A DNA stretch of 6,225 nt from Actinomycetota bacterium (GCA_013812265.1 JACCTQ010000199.1:1-6225); one strand, 5' to 3'; positions 1 to 6,110 are shown, counted from the stretch's first letter. The notes: generated by a model from the letters alone, not told the origin. A program made the numbers and translations.

Positions 1-42
1 CCGCTCCTCGTCGCTCAGCACGACCTCTGCCCGCTGCGGCAT
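1..42 (-). CDS. N-terminal fragment, probable IS630-family transposase (runs off the left edge)
   Basis: Only the first 14 codons lie in the window, reading MPQRAEVVLSDEER from an ATG at 42. An ideal ribosome binding site (AGGAGG, minus strand, at 53-48) sits 5 bases upstream, so this is a real translation start. Many actinobacterial IS630-type transposases open in this way: a charged start, then a V-L-S-x-E-E-R segment leading into a helix-turn-helix. That match is recalled from the family rather than searched, and 14 residues are few. If it is correct, the protein would be a DDE transposase that moves an element into TA dinucleotides, with its catalytic part beyond the left edge. Another short helix-rich protein is possible. 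It reads in the same direction as the gene ending at 193 but is separated from it by 150 bases. Confidence 0.55.
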   Translation of the reverse strand, partial: MPQRAEVVLSDEER

Positions 43-54
43 GACTGCCTCCTA

Positions 55-73
55 TCGTCGTCGATGACGACGA
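55..73. repeat. Inverted repeat upstream of the transposase-like start
   Basis: Arms TCGTCGTC (55-62) and GACGACGA (66-73) are perfectly complementary across a 3-base centre. It lies just upstream of the AGGAGG site of the gene starting at 42. It could be an operator, an mRNA hairpin in that gene's leader, or part of an insertion-sequence end. Simple GTC/GAC repetition makes chance plausible. Confidence 0.4.
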
Positions 74-125
74 CAGGCTTCGCCGCAAAGGTGCCTATGC
101 CTGCGAACTAATGACTCAGGTCACT

Positions 126-140
126 AGGGTCGAAGACCCT
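126..140 (-). terminator. Short hairpin downstream of the secreted-protein gene
   Basis: Arms AGGGTC (126-131) and GACCCT (135-140) pair perfectly around a 3-base loop, 53 bases past the stop codon of the gene at 193-1119. The position fits a transcription terminator, but no run of T follows on the minus strand. It may be a weak or U-tract-less terminator, or a 3'-end stabilising hairpin. A less regular repeat, TGAC-TCAG-GTCA, lies alongside it on the right-to-left path at 112-123. Confidence 0.4.
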
Positions 141-192
141 GGGCGCGGCCCGCGTGGCCCCGGGCATTGCGGACAACGTCCCCCCGGATTGA

Positions 193-1119
193 TTAGTTCA
201 CGCGGCAAGTGCTGCCCGAGCCGACCTGCGCCTGCTCGGCGTTCCGCGCCCGGTCACGCCCAGGCTCGTATTCGTATGGTCCAGGTGCAGGACCCTGCCA
301 GGAGATGTCCGGCGTGACGCCGGGACCTACGATTGTCGCCCGATAGGCCTGGCCCTTCCCGCTCGGGCGCTTCCCATGCGGGTAGAAGCCGTAGCAGAAG
401 ATCCCGCTCGGGCGGTGGGTCAGGAAGCTGTTCTCCCGGCGCCAGCCGGGACCGTAGCTCGAGTTGAAGGTGTCGACGTAGAGGTTGCGCCCGTAGGTGT
501 CGAGCGGAATGCCGAAGCGTGTGGCTCGGAAGCCGTGAACCGGCTTGCCGAGGTACGAGAACGACCCGTACAGATGGTCGAAGCGACCGCCGTATGCCCA
601 ATCCGTTTCGATCGTCAACGACGGGAGCTGTCCCTTCCAGTGCGACAGGCGAAGCTCGTAGGCCGCCTGCTTCGCGGATGGCGCGAGCCCGTAGTACGGA
701 AGCGCGCGCTGCCAGCTCTGGACAGCCCAGTACGAGCCGTCCGGCGCTCTGCAAGCGGTGATGAGCCACTGCAGCGCAGGGCCGTCATACGGGCGGCATG
801 AGGTGCGCAGGCGCCGTGCGATGTGACGCCCGCGGGCACTCGCACCGCCCGAGTAGTCCACCTTGAACGCGATCTGGGGCCGCGTCGGGGACGGCGGCCG
901 GGCGTTGACGGCACCCCAGACGAGCACTCGCCTGTTCTTTCCTCCCGCCTGGTAGGTCAGCAGTGCGGCGCTGTTCGGGGACACGGCGAGGCGCACGTTC
1001 CTGGCATTGCGATCGATCAGCTGTGAGGCTGACCCGGTGCCGGGTGCCACGGCGACGAGAACCGCCGCACCGGCGAGCGCGAGCACGTGTTTCGAAGCCG
1101 AGTACCAGTTCCTTCCCAC
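193..1119 (-). CDS. Exported protein of unknown function, four cysteines
   Basis: This 308-residue protein has a clear Sec-type signal peptide. It opens with a short basic N-terminus (MGRNWYSASKH) and a hydrophobic stretch at about residues 12-26. A likely cleavage site follows near G-S-A-S-Q (residues 29-33). The mature part is rich in Tyr, Trp, Gly and Arg and contains four cysteines (C108, C123, C242, C305), which could form two disulfides outside the cell. Distinctive segments are APDGSYWAVQSWQR (125-138), YGRNLYVDTFNSSYGPGW (209-226) and RENSFLTHRPSGIFCYGFY (228-246). I recall similar uncharacterised proteins in Thermoleophilia but no named domain, and I see no recognisable enzyme motif. 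The start is a GTG at 1119 with GGGAG 9 bases upstream. It stands alone after a 347-base non-coding gap and ends with TAA. Function is unknown; a cell-surface or extracellular role is inferred only from export. Confidence 0.85.
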   Translation of the reverse strand: MGRNWYSASKHVLALAGAAVLVAVAPGTGSASQLIDRNARNVRLAVSPNSAALLTYQAGGKNRRVLVWGAVNARPPSPTRPQIAFKVDYSGGASARGRHIARRLRTSCRPYDGPALQWLITACRAPDGSYWAVQSWQRALPYYGLAPSAKQAAYELRLSHWKGQLPSLTIETDWAYGGRFDHLYGSFSYLGKPVHGFRATRFGIPLDTYGRNLYVDTFNSSYGPGWRRENSFLTHRPSGIFCYGFYPHGKRPSGKGQAYRATIVGPGVTPDISWQGPAPGPYEYEPGRDRARNAEQAQVGSGSTCRVN

Positions 1120-1135
1120 AGGGACAGACTCCCTG
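1119..1135 (-). promoter_or_regulatory. Inverted repeat covering the ribosome binding site and start of the secreted-protein gene
   Basis: On the mRNA strand CAGGGA-GTCTG-TCCCTG forms a 6-bp stem with a 5-base loop. The left arm holds the GGGA of the probable ribosome binding site GGGAG. The right arm ends on the first base of the GTG start codon. Folded, it would block translation initiation, so it may act as a translational switch. It could also be a protein operator or chance. Confidence 0.45.
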
Positions 1136-1332
1136 CAAGAAACACTTTTCGTGTCCCCTCAAAGGGTTGTACGGAAGGTGTTCTCGTCCCCCGTTCCGGC
1201 GAGATCCGCCCCGGGGCACGGTCGTTACTGCTCGCGTGAGGCGCCGGACCGGCTCGCTGCTGCGTCCGCCCAAGTCTGATTGATATCCGGGTGAATCTAT
1301 ACATAGCCACCTGCGCCCAGGTAGCACCCGCC

Positions 1333-1352
1333 TGTGAAGTCACAATCTTCAC
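1333..1352. repeat. Overlapping inverted repeats, candidate operator
   Basis: TGTGAAGTCACA (1333-1344) is a two-fold symmetric site with 5-base arms and a 2-base centre. It overlaps GTGAAG-N7-CTTCAC (1334-1352). The half-site TGTGA resembles CRP sites, but CRP needs a 6-base centre, so this is not a normal CRP site. A GntR-like or other dimeric regulator is possible. Confidence 0.35.
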
Positions 1353-1379
1353 TCTAATAGGATCAGGGCTGTTTACCGA

Positions 1380-1389
1380 ATAACGTTAT
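1380..1389. repeat. Palindrome ATAACGTTAT, candidate operator
   Basis: This is a perfect 10-bp palindrome. Flanking bases extend the symmetry to CGAATAACGTTATCCG (1377-1392), with only the 1379/1390 pair mismatched. It lies in non-coding AT-rich DNA between the kinase terminator and the secreted-protein gene, a place where a dimeric repressor might bind. No regulator can be named. Confidence 0.35.
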
Positions 1390-1453
1390 CCGTAGAGTCA
1401 CGTCCCTCACGACTGATTGATTACAGCTATTTCTAGTCTGATGTCAGAAGTGG

Positions 1454-1479
1454 GCCGGTGATTCGACTAAATCACCGGC
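1454..1479 (-). terminator. Strong hairpin at the end of the four-gene cluster, with the kinase stop codon in its loop
   Basis: Arms GCCGGTGAT (1454-1462) and ATCACCGGC (1471-1479) are perfectly complementary over 9 bp around an 8-base loop. The kinase stop codon TAG (1469-1467) lies in that loop, and the last few codons form the upstream arm. It sits where a terminator is expected, but no T-tract follows on either strand. It may terminate through a U-less mechanism, protect the 3' end of the mRNA, or stall ribosomes. Confidence 0.6.
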
Positions 1480-3866
1480 GGTTTGGCTTCAGATTCAAGC
1501 TGTTCTCTTGGCAATATTTTTGGCAAAAGTCGGCAGGTATGCCCGCTGGCGACAGGAAGCTCGAACCAGAACGTCGTTCCCGCACCCTCCGCGGCGACGA
1601 GGCCGATCTCCCCGCCGTGGGCATGGACGATCTCCCGGCAAAGCGTGAGTCCGAGACCCGTTCCCCCGATCGAACGCGCGTCGGTGGAGTCGCCGCGGAA
1701 GAAGCGCTCGAACACGAGATCCTGCTGCTCGGCGGGAATGCCGATGCCTCGATCGGCGACTGAGACTTTGACTCGTCCGTCGGAGCTTTCCACTCCGACA
1801 TCCACCGGCCCGCCGCCGGGGGAGTACTTGATCGCGTTCGAAAGCAGGTTCCCGACGACCTGGGCGATCCGATCCCGGTCACCCCGAACGAGCAACGACC
1901 CCGCCTCCGGCTCCAGCCGTAGCTCGTGCACGGCGCTCTGTCCCGAAAAGAGCTCGACCGCGTCGGCGAGAACCGGTCGGAGGGCGAACCGCGCCGATGC
2001 AAGGCGCAGACCGCCCTGCTCGATGCGCTGGAGGTCGAGGAAGTCGTCCAGCAATCCCGTGAGTCTTTTCGCCTCCTTGTAGGTCATCTCCAGGTAGCGC
2101 CGTCTCGTGACGGGATCGACGTCTTGGTCGACCAGCAGTTCGGTGAAGCCGAGGATTCCCGAGAGCGGCGTGCGGAGCTCATGAGAGACGGTGGCGACGA
2201 GATCCGACTTCAGCCGCTCGGCGGAGCGCTCCGCCGTGACTTCGCGCACGACGAAGATTCGACCGAGGGGCGCGCCTCCCGATCCCTTTACCTGGGCCGT
2301 GTAGCGCTGGAAGCTGCGGCCGGTTTCGGCGAAGTGATACTCGGCCAGCCCCTCGTAGTTGGGGTTGGCACGGATTGCCTCGAGGTCACCCAGGAACCGC
2401 TCGCTCTCGGTGAGTCGCCCGGCGAGCTCGGCTGCAACCTGTATCCCTTCCGCGACAGCAGGTCCGCCGAAGAGCTCTTCCTCCATGGCCTGCATCGGGG
2501 CGTTTCGTACCAGGACGTTCCCGTCGAGGTCCACCATCGCGATCCCCACGCCCGACGCGTCCAGCACCGTCCGGGTCAGGGCCTCGCTGTCTCGAACGGC
2601 CTCGGCGCTCTCTTCCCGGCGAATCCGCTCGGCGATCTGGCTGCCGATGAGCGTGATCATCGCGAGGATCTCGCCATCGGGGCCGCTCGTCTCGTCCGCG
2701 AAGAAGAACTCGATGATGCCGTCGATCTCCTCGACGCCCATGGGAAACGCGAATCCTGACCGCAGTCCGTCCTGCTGGGCGGTTTCGCTCCGGGAGAAAA
2801 CCGCGGCGCGGGGGAGACTCGGGATCCACTCCGGCAAACCGCTGGCCCAGGCCTTGCCCGGCAGATCGACCCCGCGCTCCACCACCATCCTCTTGCTGGC
2901 GGCCACGAAGCTCGACTCGTCACCCTGGGCCGACCACGCGCCCACGACTCGAAGGACGTCCTCGGATCGATCGACCCGCCAGATGACGCCGGCTTGCCAG
3001 CCCAGGCTCTTCCCGATCGCGGACAGGATGCGAGGCACGGCCTCGGCGAGCGTCGGCGTCTCCGCGATCACTCTGGTCACCTGGTGCTGGGCGCTCCGGC
3101 GCTGCTCGATCCGCTTGCGCTCGCTGATGTCCGTCACCATCCCGAGCACGCCCGCATACTGACCCTCCTCGTCGAAGAGCGCGCTGACGGACACGGAGGT
3201 CCACAACCGCACGCCGTCCTTGCGAACGAGCTTCACGTCCAACTGCTCGCGAGTGCCGTCTTTCAGTTGCCTGAAGTGCGGCTCGACCAGATCGTGTGTG
3301 GCCGGCGGCAGGAACGCGGCGAGCTGCATGCCAGGCAACTCTTCCACTGGATAGCCGAGCATGTCCGCCATGGCCGAGTTGGCGAAGGTGACCCGATGCT
3401 CGGCGTTCGTCGTCCAGATGCCCTCGGCCGTGGTCTCGACGATGAGCCGGGCATGGCGCTCCGCGCCCCTCTGATCGTCGATGTCCCTGTTGGCACCGAA
3501 CCACTTGACGATCCGTCCGTGCTCGTCTCGCATCGCGAACGCACGGCCGAGGTGCCACCGGTACGCGCCGTCGCGCCGCCGAAGCCGGAACTCCGTCTCG
3601 TAGGGATCGCCGGTCTCGAGCGCGTGAGTCCAACGTTCGAGCGTCGCAGTGACGTCGTCCGAATGGACGACCTCCTTCCAACCCCATCCGATCATTTCCT
3701 CGAACGACCTGTCGAAGTAGTCGAGAACTCGCTTGTTGACATACTCGAGGGCTCCGTCGGGGCCGGCTGTCCACACCTGTGCGGGAACGGCCTCGGCCAG
3801 AAAGCGGTAGTCGCGATTCGACTGAGCAGCGGTTGGCTTACCGTTGCCGGAAGCTGACGCGCTCAT
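1467..3866 (-). CDS. Soluble multi-sensor histidine kinase (PAS-PAS-GAF-PAS-HisKA-HATPase)
   Basis: This 799-residue kinase has no transmembrane segment, so it should sense signals in the cytoplasm. Domains in order are PAS1 (about 20-133, ending W-F-G-A-N-R-D-I), PAS2 (about 140-253, ending in a VTDIS PAC motif), GAF (about 268-415), PAS3 (about 428-548), HisKA (about 551-617) and HATPase (about 660-772). The phosphorylated histidine is H562 in SHELRTPLSG. ATP-site boxes are intact: N677 in NLLSNAIKYSP, DRGIGIP (705-711), FERFFRG (719-725) and GGTGLGL (734-740). It should autophosphorylate and pass phosphate to a response regulator, most likely the adjacent one. Its ATG overlaps the regulator's stop codon as ATGA, implying translational coupling. 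A 27-residue tail after the ATPase domain (773-799) is unrecognised. Heme, flavin or other ligands cannot be inferred; the signal is unknown. Confidence 0.93.
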   Translation of the reverse strand: MSASASGNGKPTAAQSNRDYRFLAEAVPAQVWTAGPDGALEYVNKRVLDYFDRSFEEMIGWGWKEVVHSDDVTATLERWTHALETGDPYETEFRLRRRDGAYRWHLGRAFAMRDEHGRIVKWFGANRDIDDQRGAERHARLIVETTAEGIWTTNAEHRVTFANSAMADMLGYPVEELPGMQLAAFLPPATHDLVEPHFRQLKDGTREQLDVKLVRKDGVRLWTSVSVSALFDEEGQYAGVLGMVTDISERKRIEQRRSAQHQVTRVIAETPTLAEAVPRILSAIGKSLGWQAGVIWRVDRSEDVLRVVGAWSAQGDESSFVAASKRMVVERGVDLPGKAWASGLPEWIPSLPRAAVFSRSETAQQDGLRSGFAFPMGVEEIDGIIEFFFADETSGPDGEILAMITLIGSQIAERIRREESAEAVRDSEALTRTVLDASGVGIAMVDLDGNVLVRNAPMQAMEEELFGGPAVAEGIQVAAELAGRLTESERFLGDLEAIRANPNYEGLAEYHFAETGRSFQRYTAQVKGSGGAPLGRIFVVREVTAERSAERLKSDLVATVSHELRTPLSGILGFTELLVDQDVDPVTRRRYLEMTYKEAKRLTGLLDDFLDLQRIEQGGLRLASARFALRPVLADAVELFSGQSAVHELRLEPEAGSLLVRGDRDRIAQVVGNLLSNAIKYSPGGGPVDVGVESSDGRVKVSVADRGIGIPAEQQDLVFERFFRGDSTDARSIGGTGLGLTLCREIVHAHGGEIGLVAAEGAGTTFWFELPVASGHTCRLLPKILPREQLESEAKPPVI

Positions 3867-4249
3867 GCCGCGTCCCAGCGTGACTCATCGAGGAGCTCCT
3901 CGACCGTGGACAGAAGCTCTCTGGGGCTGAACGGCTTCGCCAGGAAGCGGTCGGCCCCTAGCTCAGCCGCAGCCTGGCGGTCGGAGACCTGCGTGCGTGC
4001 CGTCAGCATCAGAACCGGTGTGTCCGCAAGTGGCGGGTCCTGGCGAATCTCGGCCAGGATCTCGAGCCCCGAGCGACCCGGCATCATCATGTCGAGCACG
4101 ATCAGATCCGGACACAGCTCCCGGGCGAGCTGGAGCGACTCCTCCCCGTTGACGGCCTCGGCGAACGAGTAGTCGCAGCCGGCGAGCGTGGCGCGGACGA
4201 GGGCGCGCAGGACGTCTTCGTCGTCGCACACCAGAATAGTCGCCGCCAT
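3863..4249 (-). CDS. Single-domain response regulator (CheY-like receiver)
   Basis: This 128-residue protein is a complete receiver domain with no output domain. The acidic pocket is D9-D10, the phosphorylation site is D53 in VLDMMMPG, the switch residue is T83 in MLTAR, and the conserved lysine is K105 in LAKPF. It starts at an ATG with a strong ribosome binding site, AGAGGAAG at 4263-4256, 6 bases upstream. It lies 28 bases after the adenosyltransferase gene and overlaps the histidine kinase start by 4 bases, so the kinase is its probable phosphodonor. Without a DNA-binding part it must act by protein contact, as a phosphorelay intermediate, a CheY-like effector, or a phosphate sink. Which of these applies cannot be read from the sequence. 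Confidence 0.93.
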   Translation of the reverse strand: MAATILVCDDEDVLRALVRATLAGCDYSFAEAVNGEESLQLARELCPDLIVLDMMMPGRSGLEILAEIRQDPPLADTPVLMLTARTQVSDRQAAAELGADRFLAKPFSPRELLSTVEELLDESRWDAA

Positions 4250-4255
4250 ATGTCT

Positions 4256-4263
4256 CTTCCTCT
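4256..4263 (-). promoter_or_regulatory. Ribosome binding site of the response regulator
   Basis: AGAGGAAG on the minus strand lies 6 bases before the ATG at 4249, within the 28-base gap after the adenosyltransferase stop. A pyrimidine-rich stretch (TGTTTCTTTT) precedes it. It is by far the clearest binding site in the four-gene cluster, suggesting independent and efficient initiation at this gene. Confidence 0.7.
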
Positions 4264-4277
4264 AGAAAAGAAACAGT

Positions 4278-4937
4278 CTAGCGGTCTCCTCCCGGCTTCC
4301 ACAGCGGCTCCCCGCCGGGAGACCCCGCGTTGGCGGCTCGGGCCATGATGAAGAGAAGATCCGACAGCCGATTCAGATACACGAGGACGAGCGGGTTGAG
4401 CTCCGCGTCACGCGAGGCTAGGAGGGCATCCCGCTCGGCCCGGCGACACACGGTGCGGGCGACGTGAAGCAAGGCAGCGGCCGGGCTTCCGCCGGGAAGG
4501 ACGAAACTCTCGAGCGGTGGAAGCGTCGCGTTGAACGTGTCGCAGAGGCGTTCGAGCTCATCGATCTGATCCTGCTGGACACGGAGCCGCCCATCTCCGA
4601 CCCCGTAGGGAACGCTTAGGTCCGCCCCGACGTCGAACAGCTCGTTCTGGACCCGCTGCAGGACAGGGCGAAACGAATCGGACAGCTCGCCGGCGAGCAC
4701 CACTCCGAGCTGTGCGTTCAGCTCGTCCACCGTGCCGAAGGCGCCGATCCGGCAGTCGCTCTTGGGAACGCGAGAGCCGTCACCGAGACTCGTCTCTCCC
4801 GCATCTCCGCCGCGCGTGTAGATCCGCGTGAGGCGAACGCCCCCGCTTCGCCGCCCCCGTTGTCCGGGACTCGCGTCTTCGCCCCCGTCGGCGGGAGCCT
4901 GGGGCACGTCAGAGGGCCGGTTCGGGTTGGAGCTCAC
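4278..4937 (-). CDS. Cob(I)alamin adenosyltransferase, PduO type
   Basis: This enzyme transfers the adenosyl group of ATP to reduced cobalamin, making adenosylcobalamin for mutases such as methylmalonyl-CoA mutase. Family hallmarks are all present, numbered from GTG 4937: TRGGDAGETSLGDG (41-54), FGTVDELNAQLG (67-78), QNELFDVGADL near 97-107, F145 in FVLPGG, R161-R165-E168 in ARTVCRRAER, and YLNRLSDLLF near 187-196. F145 and the two arginines match residues known to shape cobalamin and ATP binding in human MMAB and Lactobacillus PduO. The conserved core begins at about residue 38. No normal start codon lies closer than GTG 4907, so the protein carries a 23- or 33-residue hydrophilic N-terminal extension. 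I chose GTG 4937 because it overlaps the preceding stop as GTGA, typical of coupled genes. GTG 4907 is the alternative; neither has a good ribosome binding site. Confidence 0.9.
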   Translation of the reverse strand: MSSNPNRPSDVPQAPADGGEDASPGQRGRRSGGVRLTRIYTRGGDAGETSLGDGSRVPKSDCRIGAFGTVDELNAQLGVVLAGELSDSFRPVLQRVQNELFDVGADLSVPYGVGDGRLRVQQDQIDELERLCDTFNATLPPLESFVLPGGSPAAALLHVARTVCRRAERDALLASRDAELNPLVLVYLNRLSDLLFIMARAANAGSPGGEPLWKPGGDR

Positions 4938-6097
4938 CCCTGCGCGACTGCTTCCTGCCGCAGCCGGAGCAGGCTCCGCGCGATGACCAGGCGCTGGATC
5001 TCGCTCGTCCCTTCGTAGATCTCCGTGATCTTCGCGTCCCGGTAGTAGCGCTCGACGGGGAACTCCTTCGTGTAGCCATAGCCGCCGAAGATCTGAATCG
5101 CCTCGGCCGTCTGACGGCGCGCCGTCTCGGACGCGTAGAGCTTTGCCTTTGCGCCTTCCTCGGTGTGCGACAAGCCGTTCTCCTTGCGCCAGGCTGCCCG
5201 GTAGACGAGGAGACGAGCAGCATCGATCTCCGTCGCCATGTCCGCCAGCTTCCATTGGATCGCCTGAAAATCCGCGATGCGCCGGCCGAACTGCCGGCGC
5301 TCCAATGCATACGAGCGTGCCGCGTCGTAGGCCGCCTGGGCAATCCCGAGCGCCTGGGCCGCGATTCCGATCCGACCCCCATCAAGGGTCGCCATCGCGA
5401 CGGCGAAACCTCTCGCCTCCTCGTGCAGCAGCCGATCGTGGCCCACCAAGGCGCCCTCCAGCATGAGATCAGCGGTGGACGAAGAATTGAGCCCTAGCTT
5501 TTCCTCTTCTCTCGTCACCCGGACGTGCTCGGCGTCCAGAATGAACGCCGAGACTCCCCGCGCGTCCAACCGTTCGGGATTCGTCCGGGCAAACAGGAGA
5601 AAGGTGCCCGCGTAGCTGCCGTTTGTGATCCACTGCTTCGACCCGGAGATGGTCCAGCCGTGCGCGACCGGCGTCGCCGAGGTCCTCAGCGAACCGGCAT
5701 CCGAGCCGGAGTCTGGCTCGGTCAGCGCGAACGCGCCGAGCTGCTCGCCGCGTGCCAGAGGCGGCACGAAACGGCTCTTCTGCTCCTCCGTCCCGAAGGC
5801 GAGGATCGGCAGCGTGGTCGCGCTCGTGTGAACCGCGACCGTGACGCCGACGCCCGCGTCAGCTCGCGACAGCTCCTCGAGGACGAGGATGTACGAGAGG
5901 AAGTCCGCGCCGGCGCCACCGTACTCCTCCGGGATGCAGGCGCCCATGAGGCCGAGCTCGGCGAGCTTCCCGTACAGATCCCTAGGGAACCGGCGCTCCC
6001 GGTCCCATTCCGCTGCGTAAGGCTCGATCTCCGCCTCGGCGAACTCCCGGGTGAGCGACTGAATCTCGCGCTGGTCCGGCTCGAGCGAGAAATCCAC
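4934..6097 (-). CDS. Acyl-CoA dehydrogenase, short-chain/butyryl-type
   Basis: This 387-residue FAD enzyme oxidises acyl-CoA to trans-2-enoyl-CoA and passes electrons to electron-transfer flavoprotein. It has the family's standard length and order. The N-terminal helical part begins MDFSLEPDQREIQ. The first signature follows at 121-135 (GAFALTEPDSGSDAG), then the FAD-contacting W-I-T-N-G segment (156-160) and the R-Q-F-G-R motif (268-272). The second signature is QIFGGYGYTKEFPVERYYRD (335-353 region). The catalytic base is E362 in YEGTSE, the position seen in short- and medium-chain enzymes rather than the isovaleryl type. Chain-length preference cannot be assigned by eye. The start is a GTG at 6097 with no ribosome binding site; a -10-like TATACT ends 7 bases before it, suggesting a leaderless mRNA. 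Its stop overlaps the start of the adenosyltransferase gene, linking acyl-CoA oxidation to B12 cofactor supply. Confidence 0.95.
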   Translation of the reverse strand: MDFSLEPDQREIQSLTREFAEAEIEPYAAEWDRERRFPRDLYGKLAELGLMGACIPEEYGGAGADFLSYILVLEELSRADAGVGVTVAVHTSATTLPILAFGTEEQKSRFVPPLARGEQLGAFALTEPDSGSDAGSLRTSATPVAHGWTISGSKQWITNGSYAGTFLLFARTNPERLDARGVSAFILDAEHVRVTREEEKLGLNSSSTADLMLEGALVGHDRLLHEEARGFAVAMATLDGGRIGIAAQALGIAQAAYDAARSYALERRQFGRRIADFQAIQWKLADMATEIDAARLLVYRAAWRKENGLSHTEEGAKAKLYASETARRQTAEAIQIFGGYGYTKEFPVERYYRDAKITEIYEGTSEIQRLVIARSLLRLRQEAVAQG

Positions 6098-6103
6098 GCC
6101 CCA

Positions 6104-6110
6104 GTATAGT
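6104..6110. promoter_or_regulatory. Shared divergent -10 elements (TATA core)
   Basis: The plus strand reads TATAGT at 6105-6110 and the minus strand reads TATACT at 6109-6104. Each matches five of six bases of the TATAAT consensus. With a standard 6-base discriminator, transcription would start at about 6117 for the lipoprotein gene (GTG at 6119) and at 6097, the first base of the dehydrogenase GTG. Both mRNAs would be leaderless or nearly so. No clear -35 was found on either side. Confidence 0.6.

Larger units (their letters stand above)
1120..1453 (-). promoter_or_regulatory. Upstream region of the secreted-protein gene, with candidate operators
   Basis: No gene is evident in these 334 bases. 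The part from about 1270 to 1440 is clearly more AT-rich than the flanking genes, as expected of a promoter region. It holds TGTGAAGTCACA (1333-1344), an overlapping repeat GTGAAG/CTTCAC (1334-1339 and 1347-1352), and the perfect palindrome ATAACGTTAT (1380-1389), extendable to 16 bases with one mismatched pair. Nearer the gene are GCCCCGGGGC (1208-1217) and a small CCCT/AGGG hairpin around 1156-1166. A weak -10-like TATAGA lies on the minus strand at 1301-1296, without a convincing -35. The promoter of the 193-1119 gene is probably here, giving a long leader, but its position cannot be fixed by eye. Confidence 0.4.

Noticed and set aside
187..195. GATTGATTA shared between 187-195 and 1415-1423, suggesting flanking direct repeats around the secreted-protein gene.
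   Set aside because: A single 9-base match, one copy of which includes the gene's stop codon, is easily chance. No transposase or integrase pairs with it.
111..317. A 68-codon plus-strand frame over the 3' end of the secreted-protein gene.
   Set aside because: It has no ribosome binding site, has Pro/Arg-rich low-complexity composition, and overlaps a convincing gene on the other strand.
1136..1260. A riboswitch (for example a cyclic di-AMP type) in the leader of the secreted-protein gene.
   Set aside because: Several GGGG and CCC segments can pair, but I could not match the conserved core of any known riboswitch. A covariance-model search (Rfam) would settle it.
1333..1344. A CRP/FNR-type binding site at TGTGAAGTCACA.
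   Set aside because: CRP requires TGTGA-N6-TCACA, and here the centre is only 2 bases. It is kept only as an unassigned palindrome.
1926..3857. Long plus-strand open frames opposite the histidine kinase (1926-2759 and 2994-3857).
   Set aside because: They lie antisense to a kinase with every catalytic motif intact, have Arg/Val/Leu-rich composition typical of GC-rich reverse frames, and show no recognisable domain.
4938..5255. In-frame upstream extension of the adenosyltransferase to an ATG at 5255.
   Set aside because: It runs deep inside the acyl-CoA dehydrogenase gene in another frame and has the composition of a shadow frame. GTG starts at 4937 or 4907 fit far better.
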